64,000 nucleotides of DNA from Herbidospora yilanensis (lineage in GTDB: Bacteria; Actinomycetota; Actinomycetes; Streptosporangiales; Streptosporangiaceae), in the NCBI RefSeq assembly GCF_001570565.1, contig NZ_BBXE01000022.1:183445-247444 (forward strand), given 5' to 3'. Below the pieces are notes generated by a model. That model worked only from the letters and a program-made list of their open reading frames with translations. It did no database searches and was not told where the DNA came from. Made by a program: the position numbers and the translations under genes. This document shows, piece after piece, positions 23,809-31,545 of the stretch (the first letter of the stretch is position 1; every line of letters starts with the position of its first letter).

Positions 23809-24138
23809 ATGGGCCACGAGGCGATCCCACACCTCGATCCCGGCATGTTCGTCGGGGATCGCGAGGTCCTCACCCCGGTGGAGATCCATCACACGATCTT
23901 CACCACGGTCCGGTTCAAGGTCGGCTACAACCCGCGTGAGGTCGACGACTTCATGGCCAGGGCCGAAGCCGCGGTCGGCGCGCTGCTGCGGGAGAACGGG
24001 GAACTGCGCGCCCGGTTGTCCGGGCCCGGCCGATCCGGGGAAGAGCCCGACGCCGATCTGAGTGAAGCTCACCGGGATCTCCAGCGAGCGATCGACCTGC
24101 ACCGCGACCGCGTGCAGGCGATCCTCAACGCCCGGTGA
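23809..24138 (+). CDS. DivIVA-domain protein
   Basis: 109-aa protein with the DivIVA N-terminal lipid-binding pattern LTPVEIHHTIFTTVRFKVGYNPREVDDFMARAEAAV, followed by a short coiled coil. It is far shorter than Wag31/DivIVA, so it may be a recruited adaptor at curved membranes. ATG 23809 is preferred; GTG 23791 in frame is possible but overlaps the operator region. The 3' end overlaps the convergent ArsR gene by 14 bp. Its place between two zinc transporter genes is unexplained. Confidence 0.75.
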   Translation: MGHEAIPHLDPGMFVGDREVLTPVEIHHTIFTTVRFKVGYNPREVDDFMARAEAAVGALLRENGELRARLSGPGRSGEEPDADLSEAHRDLQRAIDLHRDRVQAILNAR

Positions 24139-24550
24139 GAGGGGGCTCGTCGCGTTCGGGGTGGATGGCGTCGGTGTGCTCGGTGTGCGCGACGGCCAGG
24201 TCGAGCAGCATCCGCACGTGCGCGTCGTCGAGCCGGTAGTAGGCCATGCGACCGGTTCGGCGCACCGACACGACCCGGTGGGCGCGCAGCAGGCGCAGGG
24301 CGTGTGAGGTGGCCGACTCGCTGAGCCCGCTGACGACGGCGAGGTCGCACACGCACATCTCGCCCTCCAGCAGGGCGAGCAGGAGGCTGAGGCGGCGGGG
24401 GTCGGCCAGCAGGCCGAAGATGTCGGCCGTGTCGACCAGGTCGGCCTCCGGCGGCATGCGCGACTGGACGGCGGCGACCCGTTCGGGATCCACCACCTTC
24501 GTCGCGCAACCGTCGATATCCGTCGGCTGCACAGATGAAGAACTTTGCAT
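24125..24550 (-). CDS. ArsR/SmtB-family metal-sensing repressor
   Basis: 141-aa winged-helix repressor. DNA-binding helices: VSGLSESATSHALRLLRAHRVV with wing RRTGRMAYYRLDD. Metal sites of both SmtB types are visible: alpha-3 MCVCDL and the alpha-5 set D-x-H(AHVRMLLDLAVAH)TEHTDAIH near residues 108-128, as in zinc sensors. It should dissociate from DNA on binding zinc (or a similar ion) and derepress the divergent CDF exporter; matching sites suggest control of the ZIP and DivIVA-domain genes too. Confidence 0.9.
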   Translation of the reverse strand: MQSSSSVQPTDIDGCATKVVDPERVAAVQSRMPPEADLVDTADIFGLLADPRRLSLLLALLEGEMCVCDLAVVSGLSESATSHALRLLRAHRVVSVRRTGRMAYYRLDDAHVRMLLDLAVAHTEHTDAIHPERDEPPLTGR

Positions 24551-24608
24551 ACGCCCAACCCTATGTCGTGAAGGCCGGACACCCTGCCTCGCCGAGTGAT
24601 ATCAACGT

Positions 24609-24628
24609 ATGAACAGTTGAGCAGATAT
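24609..24628 (+). promoter_or_regulatory. SmtB-type operator between arsR-family gene and CDF exporter
   Basis: ATGAACAGTTGAGCAGATAT closely resembles the cyanobacterial smt operator core as I recall it (ATGAACAGTTATTCAGATAT), differing at three positions. It lies 22 nt before the CDF start and 58 nt from the repressor start. Confidence 0.7.
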
Positions 24629-24650
24629 TGAGGATGTCGAGGTAGGAGCC

Positions 24651-25913
24651 ATGGCCCGGAGGAATTCCCAGGAGCACGAACACGATCACGGCCACGGGCA
24701 CGGCCATGGTCATGGCCACGGACACGGTGTCGCCCCGGGTGCCGATCGGCGTTATCTGACGCTGGCGCTGCTCCTGCTCGTCGTCTTCATGGCGGGCGAG
24801 GTGGTGATCGGGATCATGGCCAACTCCTTGGCCCTGATCTCCGACGCCGGGCACATGCTGACCGACGCCAGCTCGATCGTCCTGGCGCTGATCGCGATGC
24901 GCCTCGCCGCCCGGCCCGCCAAGGGCGCGTACACCTTCGGCTGGAAGCGGGCCGAGATCCTCTCGGCCCAGCTCAACGGGGCCACCTTCCTCGTCCTGGT
25001 GGCCTATTTCCTGTACGAGGGCGTGCGCCGCCTCATCGACCCGCAGCCGGTCGAAGGGCCGCTCGTCCTCTACACCGCCCTGGCCGGCATCGCCGTCAAC
25101 GCCGCCTGTACGTGGTTGCTCTCCAAGGCCAACCGTCAGAGCCTCAACGTCGAGGGCGCCTACCAGCACATCCTCAACGACATGTTCGCCTTCATCGCCA
25201 CCGCGGTGGCCGGGGTGGTCGTCTGGCTGACCGGCTGGCAACGCGCCGACGCGGTGGCCGCCCTGGTCGTGGCCCTGCTCATGGCCAAGGCCGCCGTCGG
25301 TCTGCTGCGCGAGTCGGGGCGCATCTTCCTCCAGGCCGCCCCGAAGGGCCTGAACCCCGACGCGATCGGCTCGGCCCTGGCCGCGCAGGACCACGTCGTG
25401 GAGGTCCACGACCTCCACGTGTGGACGGTGACCAGCGGCTATCCCTCCCTGTCCGCCCACGTCCTGATCGAGGCCGGTGTGAACATGCGCGACGTCCGCG
25501 GCGGCCTGAGCCGGCTCCTCCGGGAGCGTTTCGGGATCCAGCACGTCACCCTCGACATGAATCTGGCCGACGACTCCGGGCACTGCGATGACGCCCACGG
25601 CCCCAGCTACCCGGCCGCGCGCGAGGGCGGCATGGACCGCCTGGGCCGTGCCCTGCTCGTCCCGGAACGGCGGCGCATCCTCATCGCCCTGGTCACCGGC
25701 TCACGCGGCGTCGACGAGCTGGCCGAACGGCTGACGGCCACCCCGGCGGAGGTGGCCGTACATCTGGCCTGCCTCGAAGGATGCGGTCTGGTGCGCGGCG
25801 GGCCGGACGGCTACGAGCTCACCGACGACCGGTTGGCCCACGCCCTGTCCGACCTGCTGAGTTTCGGCCTGGTGGTCAAACGGGAGGCCGCGTGCCTGGA
25901 ACCGGTGAGGTGA
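24651..25913 (+). CDS. CDF-family zinc exporter with C-terminal winged-helix domain
   Basis: 420-aa protein. A cytosolic (HG)n tract opens the chain; six membrane helices follow (about 22-205) with the paired metal-site motifs ISDAGHMLTD and LNDMFAFI (the latter a divergent HxxxD, with Asn-Asp in place of His), then the CDF cytoplasmic domain (HVVEVHDLHVWTVTSGYPSLSAHVLIE) to about 310. Residues 325-405 add an ArsR-like winged helix (PERRRILIALVTGSRGVDELAERLTATPAEVAVHLACLEGCGLVRGGPDGYELTDD). A CDF exporter carrying a DNA-binding-type domain is unusual. Divergent from the ArsR gene and under the SmtB-type operator. Confidence 0.85.
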   Translation: MARRNSQEHEHDHGHGHGHGHGHGHGVAPGADRRYLTLALLLLVVFMAGEVVIGIMANSLALISDAGHMLTDASSIVLALIAMRLAARPAKGAYTFGWKRAEILSAQLNGATFLVLVAYFLYEGVRRLIDPQPVEGPLVLYTALAGIAVNAACTWLLSKANRQSLNVEGAYQHILNDMFAFIATAVAGVVVWLTGWQRADAVAALVVALLMAKAAVGLLRESGRIFLQAAPKGLNPDAIGSALAAQDHVVEVHDLHVWTVTSGYPSLSAHVLIEAGVNMRDVRGGLSRLLRERFGIQHVTLDMNLADDSGHCDDAHGPSYPAAREGGMDRLGRALLVPERRRILIALVTGSRGVDELAERLTATPAEVAVHLACLEGCGLVRGGPDGYELTDDRLAHALSDLLSFGLVVKREAACLEPVR

Positions 25914-25963
25914 CCGGCGCGGCGAACTTTATGGCGTCCACACCGGGTGTGAGCCACTCTTGC

Positions 25964-25980
25964 TTCTACGGTTCATAGAA
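25964..25980. promoter_or_regulatory. palindrome 1 upstream of the DsbA/VKOR operon
   Basis: TTCTACGGTTCATAGAA, a 17-bp imperfect dyad of the form TTCTAY-N5-RTAGAA. It recurs 29 bp further on, about three helical turns, as expected for a dimeric repressor bound to the same DNA face. Confidence 0.5.
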
Positions 25981-25992
25981 CTTCCGGCTATC

Positions 25993-26009
25993 TTCTACAT
26001 TGAGTAGAA
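25993..26009. promoter_or_regulatory. palindrome 2 upstream of the DsbA/VKOR operon
   Basis: TTCTACATTGAGTAGAA, a 17-bp dyad with perfect 6-bp arms, 20 nt before the preferred GTG of the DsbA-like gene. Pairs with the copy at 25964-25980. The regulator is not obvious in the vicinity. Confidence 0.55.
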
Positions 26010-26029
26010 ATTACAGCGGAAGGACTGTG

Positions 26030-26761
26030 GTGACGACGTCAGAAGACCGGGCCAGGACCCGGCGAGCGAAGATCGACTCCATGCGGGCCGACGTCAGGAA
26101 GCAGGACGCGCGCCGGCGCAACCTCAAGGCCACGCTCGCGGTCGTCGCGGCGTTCGTGCTCGTCGCGGTGGCCTTCGTGTTCGTCGACCGGGCGACACGC
26201 GACCCGAACGCCACTCTGGCGGCCGGCGAGACCCAGTACGTCCGCGCCGACAGCCACCGGCTCCAGACGGCTCCCGACGGCAAGGTGACCCTGGTCGAGT
26301 TCCTCGACTTCGAGTGCGAGGCGTGCCTGGCGTACTTCCCGCTGGTCGAAAGCCTGCGCGAGCAGTACGAAGGCAAGGTCACCTTCGTCGCCCGCTACTT
26401 CCCGATCCCCAGCCACTTCAACGCCGAACGCGCGGCGCGGGCGGTCGAGGCCTCGGCGCGGCAGGGCAAGTTCGACGACATGTACAAGAAGATGTACGAG
26501 ACGCAGAAGCAGTGGGGCGAGAAGCAGGTGCCCGCCGACCCCCTCTTCCGTGGCTTCGCCGAGGAGATGGGCCTCGACATGGCGGCCTGGGACAAGGCCT
26601 ACGACGACCCCGCGACGCTGGCGCGGGTCAAGAAGGACGTGGCCGACGGTGAGGCGCTGGGCGTGGGCGGAACCCCGACGTTCTTCCTGAACGAGAAGAA
26701 GATCCAGCCGCAGTCGGAGGAAGAGTTCAAGGCGGCCATCGATGCAGCTCTCGCAGGCTGA
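26030..26761 (+). CDS. membrane-anchored DsbA-family thiol oxidoreductase
   Basis: 243-aa protein: basic N-terminus, one membrane anchor (about residues 38-58, TLAVVAAFVLVAVAFVFV), then a thioredoxin fold with the redox motif CEAC in EFLDFECEACLAYFPL and the cis-Pro segment GVGGTPTFFLN. It should introduce or shuffle disulfides outside the membrane. GTG 26030 is chosen because GGAAGG lies six nt upstream; a TTG-started extension to 26000 would run through the operator. Its 3' end overlaps the VKOR gene by 20 bp, its expected re-oxidase. Confidence 0.85.
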   Translation: MTTSEDRARTRRAKIDSMRADVRKQDARRRNLKATLAVVAAFVLVAVAFVFVDRATRDPNATLAAGETQYVRADSHRLQTAPDGKVTLVEFLDFECEACLAYFPLVESLREQYEGKVTFVARYFPIPSHFNAERAARAVEASARQGKFDDMYKKMYETQKQWGEKQVPADPLFRGFAEEMGLDMAAWDKAYDDPATLARVKKDVADGEALGVGGTPTFFLNEKKIQPQSEEEFKAAIDAALAG

Positions 26762-27350
26762 ACCCCTCGTGTCGCGCGAAGGCGACGACGAGCCCTACCC
26801 CCGGCTCCTGCCTCGCCTGCTGGCGGCCGGCGGCCTGTTCGGCCTGGTGGCCGCGTTCGTCCTCGCCGTCGAGAAGATCGCGCTGCTCAAAGATCCCGCG
26901 TACGTGCCGAGTTGCAGCCTCAACCCGGTCCTGTCGTGCGGTTCGGTGATGGTCACGCCGCAGGCGGAGGTGTTCGGCTTCCCGAACCCGCTGCTGGGCA
27001 TCGTGTCGTTCGCCGTGGTCACGACGATCGGTGTGGTGCTGCTGGCCGGTGCCGCGCTCCCCCGCTGGGTCTGGCTGGGGCTGCAGGCCGGGGTGACGTT
27101 CGGTGTGGTCTTCGTGCACTGGCTCGTCTACCAGAGCCTGTACGTCATCGGCGCGCTGTGCCCCTACTGCATGGTGGTCTGGGCGGTCACGATCCCCCTC
27201 TTCCTGTACGTCACCCTCCACAACCTGCGCCGCAGGCCGGTGGCGTGGCTGTTGTCGAGCTACCACCTGGCCGTCCTGGTGGGCTGGTACCTGCTGATCG
27301 TCGCTCTGATCGGGGTGCGGTTCTGGCCGTACTGGAGCACCTTGATCTAG
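26742..27350 (+). CDS. vitamin K epoxide reductase family (VKOR) protein
   Basis: 202-aa membrane protein with four to five helices. Active-site CPYC lies in LYVIGALCPYCMVVW and the loop cysteines in PSCSLNPVLSCGSV, the hallmark set of bacterial VKOR homologues; the NPLLGI motif follows. It re-oxidises the DsbA-like partner using quinone. Overlaps that gene by 20 bp, so the two form one oxidative folding unit. Confidence 0.9.
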   Translation: MQLSQAEPLVSREGDDEPYPRLLPRLLAAGGLFGLVAAFVLAVEKIALLKDPAYVPSCSLNPVLSCGSVMVTPQAEVFGFPNPLLGIVSFAVVTTIGVVLLAGAALPRWVWLGLQAGVTFGVVFVHWLVYQSLYVIGALCPYCMVVWAVTIPLFLYVTLHNLRRRPVAWLLSSYHLAVLVGWYLLIVALIGVRFWPYWSTLI

Positions 27351-27358
27351 CCGAGGAA

Positions 27359-27385
27359 GGACAGGCCCATGGTCCGGGCCTGTCC
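27359..27385. terminator. bidirectional terminator hairpin
   Basis: Perfect 10-bp stem GGACAGGCCC / GGGCCTGTCC with a 7-nt loop, placed between the convergent VKOR and MFS stops. Confidence 0.8.
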
Positions 27386-27393
27386 AGCTCACC

Positions 27394-28575
27394 TCAGGCC
27401 GGGGTGGTGGCCGGAGCGGTCATACCCAGCCGTTCCAGAAGGCGGATGCTCACGGCGCAGCCCGCTCCGAGGCCGGTCAAGGCCACCCAGGTGATCACCT
27501 GGCTGGACGTGTCCAGCAGCAGTCCCACGACCAGGTTCCCCACGGTGACGCCGACGCCGGAGATCGAGTTGTAGAGCCCGTAGTGGGTGGCCACGAGTCG
27601 GCCGCCGGCCAGGGCGACCACGGTGTCCATCTCGAACGGGTACGCCAGCGCGGTGCCGACGCCGAGCAGGGCCGCGCAGACCAGGACCGCCGCATCCGCC
27701 GAGGCGGTCAGAGCCGGCGGCACGAACGCCGCGCCCATGAGCGCCAGTCCCCACGTCATGGCCTGCGCGGGAGTCCATCGCCGCCGGGCCCAGTCGGTGA
27801 TACGAAGTTGCCCGAGGAGCGCGACGCCGCCCGAGACCACGAACAACATGGTCACGCGGCCCGGATCGTCGAGGGCCAGCGGCAGGGCGAGGTAGACCTG
27901 GAACGACATCACGTACGAACCGGTCATCGCACCGGCGAACAGCACGAACGGCCGGTTCGTCAGGACGGTTCGCCAGTCGTCCAGAACGCCCTTCTCGGAT
28001 TTCGCCGCGACCGGGCACGGCGGCAGGGCCAGCAGTTGCAGGATGGTGAGCGCGGCGAACAGCCCGGCCGCCACGCTGCACACCAGGCGGAAATCCGCTG
28101 CCATGAGGGCGAGTCCGATCAGCGGCCCGAGCAGGATCCCGGCTTGGTAGAAGACGTTGAACAACGAGAACGCCTCCAACCGGCGCTCTCCGGCGTTGTG
28201 GGCGAGGTACGCCCGTACGGCCGGATTGAACAGCGCCCCCGCGAAGCCGGTCAGGGCCGAGGCCGTGAGCAGCACCGGCAACGAGGAAGCGAACCCGAGC
28301 AGGCCGAACCCGAGGGTCCTCAGCAGGCATCCGGCGATGATGACCGGGCGGTAGCCCAGCCGGTCGGCGAGGGTGCCGCCGAGCAGGAACAGGCCCTGCT
28401 GGCTGAGGTTGCGGACGCCGAGCACCAGGCCGACCGTCCACGCCGCCATGCCCAGCCCGTCGGACAGGTGGCCGGCGAGGTAGGGCATCAACATGTAGAA
28501 GGCGACGTTGATGGTCAGCTGGTTGACCATGAGCAACCGCACGGGCCGGTCGAAGGATCGGAAGCGGCGCCACAT
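27394..28575 (-). CDS. MFS transporter paired with a cysteine-synthase-like enzyme
   Basis: 393-aa MFS protein with twelve hydrophobic segments and the loop 2-3 motif GGTLADRLGYRP. The closest general resemblance is to drug/metabolite exporters. ATG shares one base with the upstream enzyme's stop (TGATG), so the two proteins are made together; export of the product of that PLP enzyme is the simplest reading (inference). Confidence 0.85.
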   Translation of the reverse strand: MWRRFRSFDRPVRLLMVNQLTINVAFYMLMPYLAGHLSDGLGMAAWTVGLVLGVRNLSQQGLFLLGGTLADRLGYRPVIIAGCLLRTLGFGLLGFASSLPVLLTASALTGFAGALFNPAVRAYLAHNAGERRLEAFSLFNVFYQAGILLGPLIGLALMAADFRLVCSVAAGLFAALTILQLLALPPCPVAAKSEKGVLDDWRTVLTNRPFVLFAGAMTGSYVMSFQVYLALPLALDDPGRVTMLFVVSGGVALLGQLRITDWARRRWTPAQAMTWGLALMGAAFVPPALTASADAAVLVCAALLGVGTALAYPFEMDTVVALAGGRLVATHYGLYNSISGVGVTVGNLVVGLLLDTSSQVITWVALTGLGAGCAVSIRLLERLGMTAPATTPA

Positions 28576-29615
28576 CAGCGCTTCACCATCCGGGTCCAGC
28601 GCGACACCTCGGCCTCCTGCGGCGTCTTGATCTCATCGGGTTCGTCGGCGGGCGGGCGGCCCATCAGGCCGTGTTCGGCGCAGTACGTGTCGTCGTAGAC
28701 GGTCGTGTAGTAGCGGGCCGGGCCGTCGGGGAAGATCGCGGCGATGCGCGTATCCGCCGGCATGGTCCTGGCCAGCCACGATGCGACGACCGTCACCGCG
28801 CCGACGCTCCAGCCGCCGGTCACGTAGTGGGTGGACGCCAGGGTGCGGCAGGCCCAGACCGCCTCGTGCGGGGCCACCCAGTGGATCTCGTCGAACTCCT
28901 CATGGGCGACGTTGCGCGGGTGGACGCTGCTGCCCAGCCCGCGCATCAGCCGGGGCCGCGACGGCTGGCCGAAAATGGTCGAGCCGATCGCGTCCACGCC
29001 GACCAGGCTGAACCGCGGATTGTGACGGCGCAGCGCCTTCGTGACTCCGGCGGAGTGGCCGCCGGTGCCCACGCTGCACACGAGCACGTCGACGTGCCCG
29101 AGCTGCTCGATCAGTTCGTCGGCCAGGCGCGCGTAGGCGTCGACGTTGTCGGGATTGTCGTACTGGTTCGGGCAGTACGCGCCCGGATGCTCCGCCAGCA
29201 GCGCGGCCACCCGGTCGAGGCGGGCCTGCTGCCAGCCGCCGACGGGGTGTGGCTCCGTCACGGTGTCGACGCGGACGCCGTAGGCGGTGAGCAGGCGGTG
29301 GATCAGGGCTTCCATGCCGGGATCGCCGACCACGGTGACGGGATGGCCGTACACGATGCCGGCGAGGGCCAGGCCCAGCCCGAACGTGCCGGAGGTGGAC
29401 TCCACGATCATCGCGCCGGGGGCCAGGTCACCCCGTGCCCTGGCGCGTTCGACGATGTGGAGTGCGGCCCGGTCTTTGATCCCGCCGGGATTCAGCGCCT
29501 CCAGCTTGGCCCAGAAGCCTCGGCCCGGAGGAGCGAACGGATCGCTGATCCGGTACACCGGAGTGCCGCCCACGAGGCAGGCGAGGTTGAGCGGCGGAAT
29601 CGATTGAGTGCACAT
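28575..29615 (-). CDS. PLP-dependent cysteine synthase/cystathionine beta-synthase-like enzyme
   Basis: 346-aa fold-type II PLP enzyme. The PLP lysine is in [10 protein letters not shown], the phosphate/substrate loop is [11 protein letters not shown] (normally STSGNTG) and [10 protein letters not shown] is the phosphate-binding glycine loop. It should perform beta-replacement on serine or a derivative, as do CysK, SbnA or VioB-type enzymes. The altered loop argues for a nucleophile other than sulfide. ATG 29615 is taken; an in-frame ATG at 29693 lies in the neighbouring gene's 3' end. Co-translated with the MFS gene. Confidence 0.8.
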   Translation of the reverse strand: MCTQSIPPLNLACLVGGTPVYRISDPFAPPGRGFWAKLEALNPGGIKDRAALHIVERARARGDLAPGAMIVESTSGTFGLGLALAGIVYGHPVTVVGDPGMEALIHRLLTAYGVRVDTVTEPHPVGGWQQARLDRVAALLAEHPGAYCPNQYDNPDNVDAYARLADELIEQLGHVDVLVCSVGTGGHSAGVTKALRRHNPRFSLVGVDAIGSTIFGQPSRPRLMRGLGSSVHPRNVAHEEFDEIHWVAPHEAVWACRTLASTHYVTGGWSVGAVTVVASWLARTMPADTRIAAIFPDGPARYYTTVYDDTYCAEHGLMGRPPADEPDEIKTPQEAEVSRWTRMVKR

Positions 29616-29673
29616 GCTGAAACGCTCGATTCGATGTCGTTGACCTTGGGACGGATCGCATTTCGCGATCCGC

Positions 29674-30063
29674 TCAGGGCCGGTAGACCTCAAGCGTGTG
29701 GTTGTCGATGGCCCGGGCCCGATGGCCGCACGGGCTCCGGCACGGCGCTCGCCGCAACACCGGGATCGCCGGGGCGAAGGAGGCGGCGGCGAAGATCAGC
29801 ACGACGGCGGGAGGTCTGACCGCCGAGCAGGTGTCGGCGGGCGATCCGAAAGCGTCGCCGTGGATCATCCCGTCGTGGTGATGCTCGTGGTCGTCGGGCC
29901 CGGTGTCCTCGACACACGTGCCGGTGAGGGCGGGGCCCGCATCGTCGTAGACGGGCGTCATCGAGTGGGCCCACACGTGGGCCAGCAACAGCGCGCCGAG
30001 CAGCACCGCCAGCCACGCGATCCCGCGTGGACCTGGCTGGACGTCACGGCTGACACTCGTCAT
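29674..30063 (-). CDS. small His-rich membrane protein (DUF6153-like)
   Basis: 129-aa protein with an N-terminal membrane segment ([21 protein letters not shown]), a His/Asp-rich outer region ([13 protein letters not shown]), a second hydrophobic segment ([17 protein letters not shown]) and a short basic tail. It resembles actinobacterial DUF6153-type proteins, function unknown; a metal-binding role is plausible. No clear ribosome site before ATG 30063. Confidence 0.6.
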   Translation of the reverse strand: MTSVSRDVQPGPRGIAWLAVLLGALLLAHVWAHSMTPVYDDAGPALTGTCVEDTGPDDHEHHHDGMIHGDAFGSPADTCSAVRPPAVVLIFAAASFAPAIPVLRRAPCRSPCGHRARAIDNHTLEVYRP

Positions 30064-30247
30064 CGTCACGCAACGTAACAGAGAGTGATCAGAGGGGACC
30101 TGCTGGACAGGCGGCCCCGCCGTCGGCTTTTCCGTTCTTTTAGGGGCGCGGTCAACGCCGATCGCGCGGGATGCCTCTGTGGGCGCTGTCGGTCCCGCAT
30201 ACTCGATGAACAGGACAGATCCCCCCTCACGTTCATGAGGAGAGGCG

Positions 30248-31531
30248 ATGGCCCTGTCGCGCCGTGCGATGATCACCGGTCTGTCGATGTCGTTCCTGAC
30301 CACTCCCGCTAAGGCGGGTGCCGGCGTCGTCCCGCGTCCGGACGGCACGCCGGAGCAGGTCGCCCGGGATGAGGAGTTCTGGCGGGCCGTGGCCCGCCAG
30401 TTCAAGGTCAGCCCCGACTTCGTCAACCTGGAGAACGGCTATTTCGGCAGCATGCCCGAGCCCGTCAGGCTGGCCTATCACCGGCATGTCGATGTGCTCA
30501 ACGAGCAGAACAGCAGGTTGTTGCGGACCTCGTACAAGAAACAGGCCGAGGAGATCGCGGCCCGCGTCGGCGCTCTGCTCGGCGTCTCGGGCGAGGAGAT
30601 CGCCCTCACCCGCGGTGGCACCGAGGCGCTCCAGAACCTGATCACCGGCTACCGGCGGCTGGCCCCCGGTGATGTGGTCATGTACTCCGACCTCGACTAC
30701 CACAGCGGCCAGTACGCGATGAAGTGGCTGATCGGGCGGCGGGGCGTGCGGGTCGAAAGGCTGGTCATCCCCGAACCGGCGACCCGGCGGGCCGTGCTCG
30801 ACGTGTACGCCAAGGCGCTGTCGTCCACTCCGCGGCTCCGGTTGCTGCTGGTCAGCCACATGAACAACCGGACCGGATTGGTCCTGCCGGTTCGGGAGAT
30901 CATCGCGATGGCCCGCGAGAGGAACGTGGACGTCATCGTCGACGCCGCCCACTCGTGGGGCCACCTCGACTTCACCATCCCCGACCTGGACGCCGACTTC
31001 GGGGTGTTCTCCCTGCACAAGTGGATCGGCGCGCCGCTGGGCAGCGGGTTCCTCCACATCAGGAAGAGCCGGCTGGCCGACGTCGATCCGGTCTTCGCCG
31101 ACGAGACCTACCCGGCGAGTGACATCCGCTCCCGGGTCCACTCCGGGACCATGGACGTCGCGCCCGTCCTCAGCGTGGGGACGGCCCTGGACTTCCACAA
31201 CGCGCTCGGCGCCCCGGCGAAGGAGGCGCGGCTGCGCTACCTGCGGGACCGCTGGGTGCACCAGGTCCGCGACCTGCCGAACGTGGAGATCCTCACCCCC
31301 GAGGACCCGTCGATGTACGGCGCGATCACCGCCTTCCGGATCACCGGCCGCACCACCGAGGCGGACAACCAGGCGATCGTCGACCGCCTCTTCGAGCGCC
31401 ACCGCATCTTCACCGTCCGGCGTGGCGGGGTGTCCGGCGGGGACTGCGTCAGGGTGACGCCCGCGCTGTTCACCTCACGCGACGACGTCGACCTGTTCGC
31501 CCGGGCGCTGCGGGAGATCGCGCTCGGCTGA
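30248..31531 (+). CDS. Tat-exported class V aminotransferase-fold PLP enzyme
   Basis: 427-aa fold-type I PLP protein related to isopenicillin-N epimerase/cysteine desulfurase-like enzymes. PLP contacts: TRGGTEALQNLI, VDAAHSWGHLDF (the Asp) and the Schiff-base lysine in FSLHKWIGAPLGSG. The N-terminus has a Tat motif (ALSRRAMITGLSMSFL), so it is probably exported folded with cofactor. AGGAGAGG lies just before the ATG. Substrate unknown; it stands alone. Confidence 0.85.
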   Translation: MALSRRAMITGLSMSFLTTPAKAGAGVVPRPDGTPEQVARDEEFWRAVARQFKVSPDFVNLENGYFGSMPEPVRLAYHRHVDVLNEQNSRLLRTSYKKQAEEIAARVGALLGVSGEEIALTRGGTEALQNLITGYRRLAPGDVVMYSDLDYHSGQYAMKWLIGRRGVRVERLVIPEPATRRAVLDVYAKALSSTPRLRLLLVSHMNNRTGLVLPVREIIAMARERNVDVIVDAAHSWGHLDFTIPDLDADFGVFSLHKWIGAPLGSGFLHIRKSRLADVDPVFADETYPASDIRSRVHSGTMDVAPVLSVGTALDFHNALGAPAKEARLRYLRDRWVHQVRDLPNVEILTPEDPSMYGAITAFRITGRTTEADNQAIVDRLFERHRIFTVRRGGVSGGDCVRVTPALFTSRDDVDLFARALREIALG

Positions 31532-31545
31532 CGGCCGCCGGACGA

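Noticed and set aside
28671..29819. 382-codon plus-strand ORF opposite the cysteine-synthase-like gene
   Set aside because: Shadow frame with no motif; the minus strand carries the PLP enzyme signatures.
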